Shown: positions 52,445 through 61,245 of the stretch, piece after piece
Position numbering within the stretch: the first letter of the stretch is position 1
How the letters are laid out: the number at the start of each line of letters is the position of its first letter
NCBI GenBank assembly: GCA_019509785.1
Contig: JAEKLQ010000025.1
Coordinates: 124,001-188,000 of the forward strand
Reading direction: 5' to 3'
Length of the DNA: 64,000 bases
Source: Fibrobacterota bacterium
Lineage (GTDB): Bacteria > Fibrobacterota > Fibrobacteria > UBA11236
Translations under genes and position numbers: made by a program
Notes under the pieces: generated by a model
Told to the model about the DNA's origin: nothing
What the model saw: the letters and a program-made list of their open reading frames with translations, nothing else
The model's database searches: none

Positions 52445-53757
52445 TGGCCGATAAACGCCGGGCGATGCCGCTTTCCAAATTGGCCCGGGCGGGGGTGGCC
52501 GGCCGCCTTGCCGTATCATCGGCGTTACGGTCCCTCGATCCCCGCAAGCGCAGCCAGGAGGAGGAATGGACGGCGCGCGGCCAAGCCTTCTTCGCCGCCT
52601 GCGCCCGCCTGAAGGGGCTTCCGCTGAAACTCGCGCAGATGCTAAGCCAGGAGGAGGAACTGCTGCCGGAGGAATTCCGGCGCGAACTCTCCAAATCCTG
52701 TTACCAGTCCCCTCCCATGAACCGCGCCCTGGTGCGCCGCGCCATCGAGGCCAACCTGGGGGCCGGTCCCGAATCCCTGTTCCGCGAATTCGCGGAGACC
52801 CCTTTCGCGGCCGCCAGCCTGGGGCAGGTGCATCGGGCCGTCGCCAAGGACGGGCGCGCGCTCGCGCTCAAGCTGCAATATCCCGGCATCGCCCGCACCG
52901 TGCGCAACGATTTGGCCGTGGTCGCCGGCTTCGCATCCGCCCTGCCTTGGCTCAAGGAAGTGGAGTCGGCCTGGACCGAGGTGGCCGAGCGCATGGTGGA
53001 GGAACTCTCCTACCTCGAAGAAGCGCGCTGGACCGCCTGGTTCCGCGAACACATGGGTATCCCCGGAGTTACCGTGCCGCGCGTGTATCCCGAATTCGGA
53101 TCGGATACCGTGCTGTGCACCGAATTCATGGAAGGGGAGCACCTGGCCGAATGGCTGGCGCGCGATCCTTCCCGGGCCGATCGCGATGCGCTGGCGGCGC
53201 TGTTGTGGAAGGTCTTCCTGCGCTCGGTGTACGAATTGGGCGCCCTCAACGCCGATCCCAATCCCGGGAATTTCCTCATCCGTCCCCGCGCCGACGCTCC
53301 CGGGCCGGAACTTGTCCTTTTGGATTTCGGTTGCGTAAAAACCGTGCCGGAAGGTTTTACCGACAAGCTGCGCGGGATGTTCGCGCGTATCTCCCGGGGC
53401 GCCCCGCCCGCAGGGCATTCCCTGGTGGAAGAGTACGCCCGCCTCGGCACCTTGCGGATCACGGATCGCCGCCAGGACTTCACCGATCTCGAGGCGCGCC
53501 TGCGATCGATGGGGGAATGGGTCATGCGCCCGTATCGGGGAACTAGCGGACGCGGGGGCCCCTTCGACTTCGGCGCAGCCGGGGATTATTTCAAGGCCTG
53601 CCGCACGGAAGCCTGGGAGCTGTTCCGCAGCGTGAAGGGCGTGCAGTTTTCGCCGGATTTCGTTTTCCTCGACCGGGCCCGTTACGGGCTCTACCGCATT
53701 TTCCAGCGCCTGGGCGCCCGCCTCGATATGGCCAATGCCCTGGAAGGCATGCCCTGA
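52444..53757 (+). CDS. ABC1/AarF (UbiB-like) atypical kinase
   Basis: 437 residues. Family motifs: KLAQMLSQEEELLPEEF near 59-75 (the KxGQ motif reads KLAQ), AAASLGQVHRAVAKDGR near 120, nucleotide lysine in LALKLQYPGI, NADPNPGNFLI near 275 and metal-binding DFG in LLDFGCVKTV near 298. In E. coli and yeast, UbiB/Coq8 support quinone biosynthesis or lipid handling. There is no C-terminal membrane anchor. It overlaps the TetR gene, a pairing seen elsewhere. Confidence 0.88.
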   Translation: MADKRRAMPLSKLARAGVAGRLAVSSALRSLDPRKRSQEEEWTARGQAFFAACARLKGLPLKLAQMLSQEEELLPEEFRRELSKSCYQSPPMNRALVRRAIEANLGAGPESLFREFAETPFAAASLGQVHRAVAKDGRALALKLQYPGIARTVRNDLAVVAGFASALPWLKEVESAWTEVAERMVEELSYLEEARWTAWFREHMGIPGVTVPRVYPEFGSDTVLCTEFMEGEHLAEWLARDPSRADRDALAALLWKVFLRSVYELGALNADPNPGNFLIRPRADAPGPELVLLDFGCVKTVPEGFTDKLRGMFARISRGAPPAGHSLVEEYARLGTLRITDRRQDFTDLEARLRSMGEWVMRPYRGTSGRGGPFDFGAAGDYFKACRTEAWELFRSVKGVQFSPDFVFLDRARYGLYRIFQRLGARLDMANALEGMP

Positions 53758-53884
53758 ACCGGAGCGAACCCGGATCGTAAACACCATCGGCTTTGGTGCA
53801 TTCCATCCCGGCGGGAAGGAATTATGTTTTCCAGCCGCGCTCCACCCCGACCGGCGCCCTGGCGCCGAATATGCGAAAGGCCCT

Positions 53885-54439
53885 ATGGAACCCGATTCCG
53901 TACCTGATTCCGTACCCGATCCCATCCAAAAGCACGACACCGACCTCGCCGCCCATCTCGCTCCCGGAAACATGCAATTCGCGCAAGTCGCGGGTTTGGT
54001 TTCCTGCCTGGCGATGGCGGTGCTTTGGGGCTTGATCACCTACGCGGGTAATCTCGTGATCGGCTATTTCGCGATCGCGGTCGGCCTCGCCGTCGGCGCT
54101 TCCGTACGTTTCGTCGGGAAAGGCAGCGGCACGGCCTATGCCGTAACGGCCGGAGCGTACGCCCTTTTGGGCTGCATGCTGGGCAACCTCATGTGCATCG
54201 CCTTCGCCATCGCGCATCAATCGGGCTACTCCCTCGCGAAAATCCTCTTCGTCGTGGACTATGGCCAGCTCTTCGGCATCTACCTCAATGATTTCGACGT
54301 GCACGACATCATCTTCTACGCCATCGCATTCTCCTCGGCCTTCAAAATCGCGCTCAACCCGATGTCCAAGGATGAGCTCGACTATGTCCTGGAAGCCAAG
54401 GGGATAACCGTGCAACCGCGCAAATCGCGCCGCCGCTAA
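53885..54439 (+). CDS. Four-helix membrane protein of unknown function
   Basis: 184 residues from ATG 53885 with GAAAGG upstream. The N-terminus has a short PDSVPDSVPDPI repeat. Then about four membrane helices: VAGLVSCLAMAVLWGLITYA, VIGYFAIAVGLAVGASVRFV, TAGAYALLGCMLGNLMCIAFAI and a helix near DIIFYAIAFSSAFKIA. The tail is cytoplasmic and basic. This layout is common in uncharacterised bacterial proteins beside zinc-ribbon or Bax-inhibitor-like genes; I assign no function. Downstream of the AarF-like gene, 127 nt away. Confidence 0.65.
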   Translation: MEPDSVPDSVPDPIQKHDTDLAAHLAPGNMQFAQVAGLVSCLAMAVLWGLITYAGNLVIGYFAIAVGLAVGASVRFVGKGSGTAYAVTAGAYALLGCMLGNLMCIAFAIAHQSGYSLAKILFVVDYGQLFGIYLNDFDVHDIIFYAIAFSSAFKIALNPMSKDELDYVLEAKGITVQPRKSRRR

Positions 54440-54607
54440 GGTTCAGAGCTGAGGGCCCAGAGCGGAGGGTCCCGGCAAGGTAGGTCCGGTCCCTCGGCTC
54501 CGATCCTCCCGAAGCCCGGTCTGTCGCTTTTTTTTATGTTAGCCCCTTAATGCCCCAAGCCATGGGGCCGTAAGGGCCGAAGTCCCCGGCCCGCCAGGAT
54601 AGGCCCT
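54440..54607. other. Intergenic stretch with T-run before moaC
   Basis: GAGGG/CCCTC and other short GC-rich complementarities precede an eight-base T-run near 54529-54536, so a weak rho-independent terminator for the membrane protein gene is possible. I could not draw a convincing stem directly before the T-run. Confidence 0.35.
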
Positions 54608-55177
54608 ATGTTCACCCATCTCGACGCATCCGATCGGCCCGCCATGGTGGACGTCTCCGGCAAGGCCCCCACGCGGCGCGAGGCCACGGCCCGGGCCCTG
54701 GTCCTGTTGCCCCCGGAGGTTTCCATCCATTTCCGCGACGGCGAAATCCAGAGCAAGAAAGGGCCGGTCTTCCAAACCGCCATCCTGGCCGGGACCATGG
54801 CCTGCAAGAAAACCGCCGACCTGATCCCCCTCTGCCATCCGCTCCCCTTGGACAGCATCCAAATCCGGATCGCGATGGGAGAAGGAGACGCCGCGGCGAT
54901 CGAATGCCGCGTATCCTGCCATGGCCGCACGGGGGTGGAAATGGAAGCCTTGACCGGCGCCAGCGTGGCGGCGCTCACCCTGTACGACATGTGCAAGGCG
55001 TTCTCCCATGCCATCGTGATCTCCGAGGTGCGGTTGCTGGAAAAGACGGGCGGCAAGTCCGATTTCCGCGCCATCCTTCCCGGCATGGCCATGGAGGGAC
55101 GGGCCCAGGATGCGCTCGCCGCGGAAGGACACTCCCACGAGGGACGCGTATCGGCCGGTCGCGATCCCGCCGATTGA
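54608..55177 (+). CDS. moaC: Cyclic pyranopterin monophosphate synthase
   Basis: 189 residues. Catalytic block KKTADLIPLCHPLPL holds H77, and TLYDMCKA near 124-131 holds D127 and K130, equal to E. coli H77, D128 and K131 within one residue. GRTGVEMEALTGASVAAL lies between. It makes cPMP in molybdenum cofactor biosynthesis. The last ~30 residues (His/Gly/Asp-rich) are an extension. The mobA-type gene follows after 8 nt. Confidence 0.95.
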   Translation: MFTHLDASDRPAMVDVSGKAPTRREATARALVLLPPEVSIHFRDGEIQSKKGPVFQTAILAGTMACKKTADLIPLCHPLPLDSIQIRIAMGEGDAAAIECRVSCHGRTGVEMEALTGASVAALTLYDMCKAFSHAIVISEVRLLEKTGGKSDFRAILPGMAMEGRAQDALAAEGHSHEGRVSAGRDPAD

Positions 55178-55185
55178 GGACGGAC

Positions 55186-56319
55186 ATGAGCGTTCCCGAT
55201 CGCCACGCCCATCGCGGCTCCAAGACCCCTGCCCGTCCGCCGCTGCCCCCCGAGATTCCCGTCTATGGCCCTTCACCGGCCGCGGTCCGCGCGGTGGTCG
55301 AAGGACTGCTGCGCGCCTTTCCATCCGACCTGCGCATCGGGCTGATGCAAGGATTCGGGTACGGGGCCGGTCTATACGGGGCCGCCGGGTCGGGCGCGAG
55401 CTCCGGAATCAATCCGATGCATCCGCAATCCTCTTCCCCATCCCCTTCGCGGAGCGTCCGCGTGGATGCCCCGGACTGGGACGCGCGCGAACGGCGGGCC
55501 GCGCTCGCGGCTTGCGATCTGATCCTGTCCGAAGGGCGCCCTTCCGCCGAACGCCCGGGCCTGCTGGTCCTGGATGACGCCGCCCAGGGTAACATAGACG
55601 TTACCGGAGGCCCGGTCCCGTCGCTATTGGCTTGCGTGGGGGCCGCCCGGCCCGCCGGGCTCCCCCCGGAAATCCCGGTGATCCCCGCCGATCGCCCGGA
55701 GGCCTTGGCCGCTTTGGTGCTGGAACGCTTGCGCGCCCAAGCCGCCCCCCTCTACGGACTGGTGCTGGGGGGCGGCCGCAGCGAACGCATGGGTACTGAC
55801 AAGGCCGCCCTGGCTTATCACGGAAAGCCCCAAATCCGGCATAGCCTGGAACTGCTGGAGCCGCTCTGCGCGCGCGCCTTCGTATCCTGCCGCGCCGAAC
55901 AGGCCGCCGATCCCGTCTTCGCCGGCCTTCCGCAAATCCACGACGCCTTCCTCGGCATGGGGCCGATGGGCGGGATCCTTTCGGCCCTGCGGGCCCATCC
56001 GGGCGCGGCCTTCCTGGTGATCGCTTGCGACTTGCCATTCCTGGATGCGGCCACCCTGGAGTCGCTGGCGCGCGGCCGGGAGCCCTTACGCGCTGCGACC
56101 GCCTTCGCGGGCCCGCAGGACGGTTTGCCCGAGCCCTTGTGCGCCATTTACGAACCGAGGGCCTATGCGCGCGCTTTGCAGCTGTTGGGGCAAGGGGTGG
56201 ATTGCCCCCGCAAGTTCATCCTCAACTCTTCCGCCGCTATATTGACGGCGCCCGACATGCGCGCCCTGCGCAACGTGAACGATCCCGGCGATTACCGCGA
56301 GGCGCTGGCGTCCATCTAA
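55186..56319 (+). CDS. Fusion of a degenerate MobB-like domain with MobA molybdenum cofactor nucleotidyltransferase
   Basis: 377 residues. The C-terminal ~190 are MobA: GLVLGGGRSERMGTDKAAL at 191-209 (GTP-binding signature), HDAFLGMGPMGGILSAL, VIACDLPFLDAA and CPRKFILNSS. It should attach GMP to molybdopterin. The N-terminal ~165 has the outline of MobB: IPVYGPSPAAVRAVVEGLL where a P-loop would stand but with no GKT, and DLILSEGRPSAERPGL like the MobB EGF segment. A Ser/Pro-rich low-complexity insert lies at 70-92. Thus the MobB part is probably non-hydrolytic. Start ATG is 8 nt after moaC. Confidence 0.8.
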   Translation: MSVPDRHAHRGSKTPARPPLPPEIPVYGPSPAAVRAVVEGLLRAFPSDLRIGLMQGFGYGAGLYGAAGSGASSGINPMHPQSSSPSPSRSVRVDAPDWDARERRAALAACDLILSEGRPSAERPGLLVLDDAAQGNIDVTGGPVPSLLACVGAARPAGLPPEIPVIPADRPEALAALVLERLRAQAAPLYGLVLGGGRSERMGTDKAALAYHGKPQIRHSLELLEPLCARAFVSCRAEQAADPVFAGLPQIHDAFLGMGPMGGILSALRAHPGAAFLVIACDLPFLDAATLESLARGREPLRAATAFAGPQDGLPEPLCAIYEPRAYARALQLLGQGVDCPRKFILNSSAAILTAPDMRALRNVNDPGDYREALASI

Positions 56320-56330
56320 GTCGCGCGAGG

Positions 56331-56804
56331 CTATCGCCTGCGCGACAGTTCCAGGTACGCCTTCCATTTATCCGGGGCATAGAAAATAGCACTGCCTTCT
56401 TCCGTCCCCGTCGCCAACCAACGGACCTCGTCGAGGCAGAGAAGACGAATCGTATATCCCCCGCCCGCCAGGGATGCGGGACTCAACCCGGCTTTCATGG
56501 CTGGAATGGTATGGAACAAGAAGACGGTATCGCCCCGCACCTCCGAATGGAACTTCACTTCGGGGACATCACCCATCGGCGCCGAAACCAGTTCCCGGCG
56601 CGCTTCCCCCCGTGTTTCCACGATGGCAAGGAAGGTTTTGCCCTCCGCGTCGGCCCGCATTTCCTTGACCAAAAGCCCGGTAGCGTCCGGCAGCAACGCG
56701 ATGCGCTCCGAGTAGATGACCTTCATCGCCTCCTTGCATCCGTTCGGAAGCAGGAAAAGCCCCAGCCAAAGCAGGGACGCAGCCGCTTCCCGGTGCCATT
56801 TCAT
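56331..56804 (-). CDS. Small exported protein, possible lipoprotein
   Basis: 157 residues. A hydrophobic N-terminus (AAASLLWLGLFLLPNGC) ends in a cysteine that makes a weak lipobox. The rest is beta-rich without known motif (IVETRGEARRELV, YTIRLLCLDEVRWLA). ATG follows GGAGGAAAC. Convergent with mobA-like gene, 11 nt apart. Function unknown. Confidence 0.6.
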   Translation of the reverse strand: MKWHREAAASLLWLGLFLLPNGCKEAMKVIYSERIALLPDATGLLVKEMRADAEGKTFLAIVETRGEARRELVSAPMGDVPEVKFHSEVRGDTVFLFHTIPAMKAGLSPASLAGGGYTIRLLCLDEVRWLATGTEEGSAIFYAPDKWKAYLELSRRR

Positions 56805-56911
56805 GTTTCCTCCGGATGCGGCTGGATGATGTTTGACCGCGAAGCTAAGCCTAGAAATCGCGCCCCGGGTCCTCCAGGCCCGTCAGGGTGGAACCCGTCC
56901 GCCGCCTGTCC

Positions 56912-56917
56912 TATAAT
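56912..56917 (+). promoter_or_regulatory. -10 box directly before a start codon
   Basis: Perfect TATAAT, seven bases before ATG 56924, so the transcript should begin at the start codon. No ribosome site is present. Confidence 0.55.
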
Positions 56918-56923
56918 AGCGGC

Positions 56924-57646
56924 ATGCTCCGGGCCGCCCTATTCCTGTTCTGCTTGCTCTGGGCTTTCGCCCCCGCGCGCGCGGGCGTGCTGGGGGACGA
57001 CGTCAACGAGGACGAGGCCCACGATTATAACGGCCTGCCCCGTTGGCGGCTGGGCCTCGAGACGGGTTATAGCCAGTGGATCTACAATCCCGACTCCCTC
57101 TACCCCTCCTATGAGCGGTACATCAACACCCTGGAGACAGGTTGGGACTTCTCCGCGCAGGCGGCCTGGTTCCCGTGGCCGAAGGGCGGCATCGGCGCCG
57201 AGTGGATCTGGTTCCTGTCCAAGACGCAGCGCAACGGGGTGCGCGTGGATTCCGCCGGGACGACCTTGGATCTGAACGACCGCGTCTCGGAAGTCTACTA
57301 CGGCCCGGTCTTCCTGAGCCGGGTGCGCTTCGGCCGCTTCGGCATGCTGGTGGGGGCCTTCGGGGCCGGCTACCTCGATTTCCATTACGATTGGACCGCG
57401 AACGGAAAGCCGTACCGGGTGGCGGCGCATACCATCGCCGTGGTGCCCGAGATAGGCTGGGAATATTCCTGCTATCGCCTGGTCAGCGTAGGCATCAATG
57501 CGCGCGCGGTGTTGGCCGATCTGAAGGACTACACCTTCAACGGGAAGAAAGTGTCCTTGAAGCAGCCCGACGATCCGCATTACTGGAACGTAATCGGGAT
57601 GACGCGCTTCGAGCTGAATGCGGGGATCCGCTTCGGGCTGGATTGA
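56924..57646 (+). CDS. Outer-membrane beta-barrel protein
   Basis: 240 residues. Signal peptide LRAALFLFCLLWAFAPARA, then amphipathic strands rich in aromatic residues: RWRLGLETGYSQWIY, GWDFSAQAAWFPWPKGGIGAEWIWF, VYYGPVFLSRVRFGRFGMLVGAFGAGYLDFHYDW, FELNAGIRFGLD at the end. No family recognised; a small barrel of the OmpA/OmpW-like size class. Likely leaderless mRNA (see -10 box). Its stop lies one base from that of the convergent gene. Confidence 0.7.
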   Translation: MLRAALFLFCLLWAFAPARAGVLGDDVNEDEAHDYNGLPRWRLGLETGYSQWIYNPDSLYPSYERYINTLETGWDFSAQAAWFPWPKGGIGAEWIWFLSKTQRNGVRVDSAGTTLDLNDRVSEVYYGPVFLSRVRFGRFGMLVGAFGAGYLDFHYDWTANGKPYRVAAHTIAVVPEIGWEYSCYRLVSVGINARAVLADLKDYTFNGKKVSLKQPDDPHYWNVIGMTRFELNAGIRFGLD

Positions 57647-57647
57647 C

Positions 57648-58433
57648 TTACATGTCCTGCCAGAAACGGAAATGCTTCGTCTCGATGTCGTGCAGCGACG
57701 GCATGGGGAAGAACTTGTGCTTCTTCTGGCCGGCGAACATGAACCCGTGGCGGATCATCTTGAAGCTGATCTGATCCAATGGGCAGAATAGCGCCAGGCC
57801 CTTCGAGCGCTTCTCCGGCTTGATCTTCATCTGCAAGATGGCGTCGCGAAGCTTGGAAGGATGGAGGAAAGGGAAGGGCGCCTGCATGAAAGGGTTCTTC
57901 TCGAAGTTGGCGAGGAATTCGTCCACGTTCAACTCTATCTGGCTGTAGAAGAGCTGCGGGCATCCCTTGGAGGTGCCGGGCAAGGTGATGTACTTGCCGA
58001 ACTCCACCATGTCGTACGGGCTCAAGACCAGCATGGAGAGCGGGGCGATTTCCGCGAAGGTGCGCAGGAACCCCGACTGATGGACCTTATCGTACTCCGC
58101 CGGCTTCAGCTCCAGCAAATGGGCTTCGGCGGTCGAGAGGTAGATGCTCTTGATCATGTCGAAATCCATATGCTCCATCACGCGATAGGAGCAGATGAAC
58201 TTGGTATGCTTCGGGCTGCCGTCCTCGTGGGGCACGAGCGCCTTGAGGCCCCCGTCGATGTCGAAATAGGGATTGCGGAAATTGATGTCGATGTCGGCGA
58301 AGACCAGCTTGCCCGAGTAATGCCGGATCGATCCGATCAGGTAATGGCGCGCGAAGGCTTCGGGCGCGAGCTGGGAGGCCACCAGGGCCTGGTTGGGATA
58401 GAGGATCTGGTATAGACGGTTTTCGTAATGCAT
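57648..58433 (-). CDS. Conserved-looking protein of unknown function, translationally coupled to hppA
   Basis: 261 residues, soluble, no signal. Notable blocks are [49 protein letters not shown]-like [15 protein letters not shown] and [14 protein letters not shown]. Several His/Asp/Glu could bind metal. I do not recognise it. Its ATG shares a base with the hppA TGA (TGATG), so the two are translated together; a role in pyrophosphate use or regulation of the pump is possible but untested. Confidence 0.7.
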   Translation of the reverse strand: MHYENRLYQILYPNQALVASQLAPEAFARHYLIGSIRHYSGKLVFADIDINFRNPYFDIDGGLKALVPHEDGSPKHTKFICSYRVMEHMDFDMIKSIYLSTAEAHLLELKPAEYDKVHQSGFLRTFAEIAPLSMLVLSPYDMVEFGKYITLPGTSKGCPQLFYSQIELNVDEFLANFEKNPFMQAPFPFLHPSKLRDAILQMKIKPEKRSKGLALFCPLDQISFKMIRHGFMFAGQKKHKFFPMPSLHDIETKHFRFWQDM

Positions 58434-60508
58434 CAGAGCCCCCAGAACAGTTTCAGCATCGGGGCGATGACCACCGACATCACGCCCATCAGCTTGATTA
58501 GGATGTTCAAAGAAGGTCCGGCGGTGTCCTTGAAGGGATCGCCCACCGTATCCCCCACCACCGCGGCCTTATGGGCGTCCGAGCCCTTGCCCCCGCCGAC
58601 CCCGCTTTCGATGGTCTTCTTGGCGTTGTCCCAGGCGCCGCCGGTGTTGCTCATGAATATAGCCAAGGCCACCCCCGACGCGGTCACCCCGGTCAGGAAT
58701 CCCATCAACATGTTCACCCCGCCCAGGAAGCCCACCGCCACGGGCGACAAGATGGCCAGTATGCCCGGCAGGATCATCTCCTTGAGGGCGGCCGTCGTGG
58801 AGATGTCCACGCAGCGGGAGTAATCGGGCTCGGCGGTGCCTAGCATAAGGCCGGGGATGGTGCGGAATTGGCGGCGCACTTCTTCGACCATGGCGAAGGC
58901 GGCGCGTCCCACCGCCATCATGCACATGGACGAGAAGAGGTAGGGAACCATTCCGCCTAGCAAGAGTCCCACCAGTACCTTGGGATCGGTGATTTCGATG
59001 ACGTCGACGCCGACCTCGGCCTTGAAGGCGGAGAAGAGGATGACCGAGGTGAGGGCGGCCGATCCGATGGCGAAGCCTTTGCCGATGGCGGCGGTGGTAT
59101 TGCCCACCGCGTCCAGCTTATCGGTGGTGGCGCGCACGCTGGGAGGCAATTCGGACATCTCGGCCAGGCCGCCCGCGTTGTCGGCCACGGGACCGAAGGC
59201 GTCCACCGCCAATTGGATCCCCAAGGTGAGTTGCAGGCCCACGGTGGCGATGGCCACGCCGAACAGGCCGGCCAGGTTGTAGGAGAGCAGCACGGCGGCG
59301 CCCATGGTGACGACCGGGAGCGCCGTGGAGATCATCCCCACGCCCATGCCGGTGATGAGGGTGGTGGCCGCGCCAGTCTCGCAGGCTTTCACGATGGCGT
59401 TAACGGGCGCCTTATTGGTCCCGGTGAAGTATTCGGTTATGTAGCCAATGATGTTGCCGGCGGCCACGCCTACCACGGTGCACCAGAAAAGTTGGCCAGC
59501 CGTGGAGCCGTCGTTGAAGGAATGCCCGTTGAGAGCGCCGTAGAAGATGGGGTAGCTGAAGAGCGCGGCCAAGACGGAGGCGACGAGCGAGCCCCGGTTC
59601 AATGCCGCTTGGGGCGATCCGCCCTCCTTCACGCGAACGCACTGGATGCCGATGGCGGAGGCCACCGCGCCGGCCGCCGCCAAAACCAGGGGTAATAAGG
59701 CCAGGCGGATCTTGATGATGTCATCGGCCTGGGCGGCCAGCCCCAGGATCATGCAGCCCAGCACCGAGGCCACGAAGGATTCGTAAAGATCGGCGCCCAT
59801 GCCCGCCACGTCGCCTACGTTGTCGCCCACGTTGTCGGCGATGGTCGCCGGATTACGGGGATCGTCCTCGGGGATGCCCGCCTCTACCTTGCCCACCAGA
59901 TCGGCGCCGACGTCGGCGGCTTTGGTGTAGATGCCCCCGCCCACCCGGGCGAAAAGGGCGATACAGGAAGCCCCCAGGGCGAAGCCGGAAAGGATGGGGA
60001 GGATCTCATGATCGAAATTGCCCGGGTCGCGCCCGAAGATGTGGATGGTCGCGAAAATGATGCTGGTGATGCCGCAGAGGGCGAGGCCGACTACGCTCAT
60101 GCCCATCACCGAACCGCCGGCGAAGGAAACCTTGAGGGCGTGGTTGAGGCTCACGCTGGCCGCCTCGGTGGTGCGCATGTTGGCCTGGGTCGCGATCTTC
60201 ATGCCGAAGAATCCCGCCACCGCCGAACAGGTGGCCCCGATGGCGAAGGTGACGGCTTCCCAACGCAGTACGCCCTTATTGCCGAGCAGTAAGAGGGCCG
60301 CGGCCGTAATCACGACCGGCACCAAAACCTTATACTCGCGGAACAGGAACGCCATGGCGCCCTTCGCCACATAACCGCCGATCTTTTTCAGCTTGGGGTT
60401 CTCGACCGGAATGTTGAGGATCCATTTGGACTTGTAGAATGCGAAAAGAAGCGCGAAGATGCCGCCCATCATCCCCAGGGCCAGGGGCAATTCTATATCG
60501 AGATCCAT
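58433..60508 (-). CDS. hppA: K+-dependent membrane-bound pyrophosphatase (ion-translocating)
   Basis: 691 residues, about 16 membrane helices. Pyrophosphate site: [19 protein letters not shown] and [19 protein letters not shown] near 205-240, and the C-terminal [17 protein letters not shown]. The ion-selectivity block [18 protein letters not shown] has Ala-Ala/Gly where K+-independent enzymes carry Lys, so potassium dependence is likely. It hydrolyses PPi and pumps H+ or Na+; sequence alone does not tell which. AAAGGA precedes ATG. The unknown gene downstream is coupled to it. Confidence 0.95.
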   Translation of the reverse strand: MDLDIELPLALGMMGGIFALLFAFYKSKWILNIPVENPKLKKIGGYVAKGAMAFLFREYKVLVPVVITAAALLLLGNKGVLRWEAVTFAIGATCSAVAGFFGMKIATQANMRTTEAASVSLNHALKVSFAGGSVMGMSVVGLALCGITSIIFATIHIFGRDPGNFDHEILPILSGFALGASCIALFARVGGGIYTKAADVGADLVGKVEAGIPEDDPRNPATIADNVGDNVGDVAGMGADLYESFVASVLGCMILGLAAQADDIIKIRLALLPLVLAAAGAVASAIGIQCVRVKEGGSPQAALNRGSLVASVLAALFSYPIFYGALNGHSFNDGSTAGQLFWCTVVGVAAGNIIGYITEYFTGTNKAPVNAIVKACETGAATTLITGMGVGMISTALPVVTMGAAVLLSYNLAGLFGVAIATVGLQLTLGIQLAVDAFGPVADNAGGLAEMSELPPSVRATTDKLDAVGNTTAAIGKGFAIGSAALTSVILFSAFKAEVGVDVIEITDPKVLVGLLLGGMVPYLFSSMCMMAVGRAAFAMVEEVRRQFRTIPGLMLGTAEPDYSRCVDISTTAALKEMILPGILAILSPVAVGFLGGVNMLMGFLTGVTASGVALAIFMSNTGGAWDNAKKTIESGVGGGKGSDAHKAAVVGDTVGDPFKDTAGPSLNILIKLMGVMSVVIAPMLKLFWGL

Positions 60509-60684
60509 TGGTCCTTTCCGGTGAACAACCTGGTTTCCGGTTTAATATAACCCGTGACGTTTCGTTATTTGCGAATTTTATTGATTTTAGATTTTTTCCC
60601 GCCCGCCAAACAAGAACGAATCGCACCGATATTCGGGGAAAATGACTTTTTTATGCTTGACCTGGGGGTTATACTTTGGGACCG
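60509..60684. other. AT-rich divergent region between hppA and an outer-membrane protein gene
   Basis: 176 nt, clearly more AT-rich than its surroundings (around 60540-60600). On the minus strand TTATATT near 60550 could be the hppA -10. On the plus strand the -10 at 60670 serves the next gene. Confidence 0.45.
60670..60675 (+). promoter_or_regulatory. -10 box close to a start codon
   Basis: TATACT, ten bases before ATG 60685; the transcript would start about three bases before ATG. No ribosome site of normal strength in the gap. Confidence 0.45.
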
Positions 60685-61245
60685 ATGCGCCTTGGCTTCA
60701 CTTCATCCCTTATGCTCATAACCGTTGTCCTGACGGCAACGTCGCAGGCAGAGCCTTCTGCTTTCCCGCGCCTCTCCTCGCAAACTTCCGATGCTCCCAC
60801 GGGCCCGCATCCGGGCCTGCCTTTCGAAGTCTCGCCCACGGTGGGCTTCATGGGAGGGAGCGCGTTGCTGGGCGTCCGCGCCGGCATGGGCAGCCCGGTC
60901 TCCTTGGAGCTTTCCGCCGAGCAGGTCATCGGTCGCGCGGCCACCTTGTATCCCCTGACCTTCAACCTGGCTTACGATTTGAACCTCGACTCCCGCGCCA
61001 TCCCGTACGGCATCGTGGGCGGGGGCCTTTTCCTGACCGTCCCCCTCAATACGGTTGGCGACGAAACCGTCTCTTCGGTAGGCATCGAATTCGGAGGCGG
61101 CCTGAAATACTTCATCACCAATTCCATCGGCATCCGCTTCGAGACCAAGCAATTGTTCACCCGCGTCCGGAACAAGGCGGATGATCGCCAGGAATTGCTC
61201 ATCTTCCAATCGACAAGCCTGGGGGTGGTGTTTGCCTTCGGTTAG
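60685..61245 (+). CDS. Small outer-membrane beta-barrel protein
   Basis: 186 residues. Signal peptide MRLGFTSSLMLITVVLTATSQA, then strand-rich sequence: FEVSPTVGFMGGSALLGV, LYPLTFNLAYDLNLD, IPYGIVGGGLFLTVPL, SSVGIEFGGGLKYFITNSIGIRFETKQ, ending in SLGVVFAFG with a near-terminal Phe. Typical of outer-membrane beta-barrel (OMP_b-brl) folds of eight strands. Function unknown. The next gene overlaps its end. Confidence 0.7.
   Translation: MRLGFTSSLMLITVVLTATSQAEPSAFPRLSSQTSDAPTGPHPGLPFEVSPTVGFMGGSALLGVRAGMGSPVSLELSAEQVIGRAATLYPLTFNLAYDLNLDSRAIPYGIVGGGLFLTVPLNTVGDETVSSVGIEFGGGLKYFITNSIGIRFETKQLFTRVRNKADDRQELLIFQSTSLGVVFAFG

Noticed and set aside
60657-60675. TTGACC followed by TATACT as a complete promoter
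   Set aside because: The spacer is only 7 nt, far from 16-18. Only the -10 part was kept.
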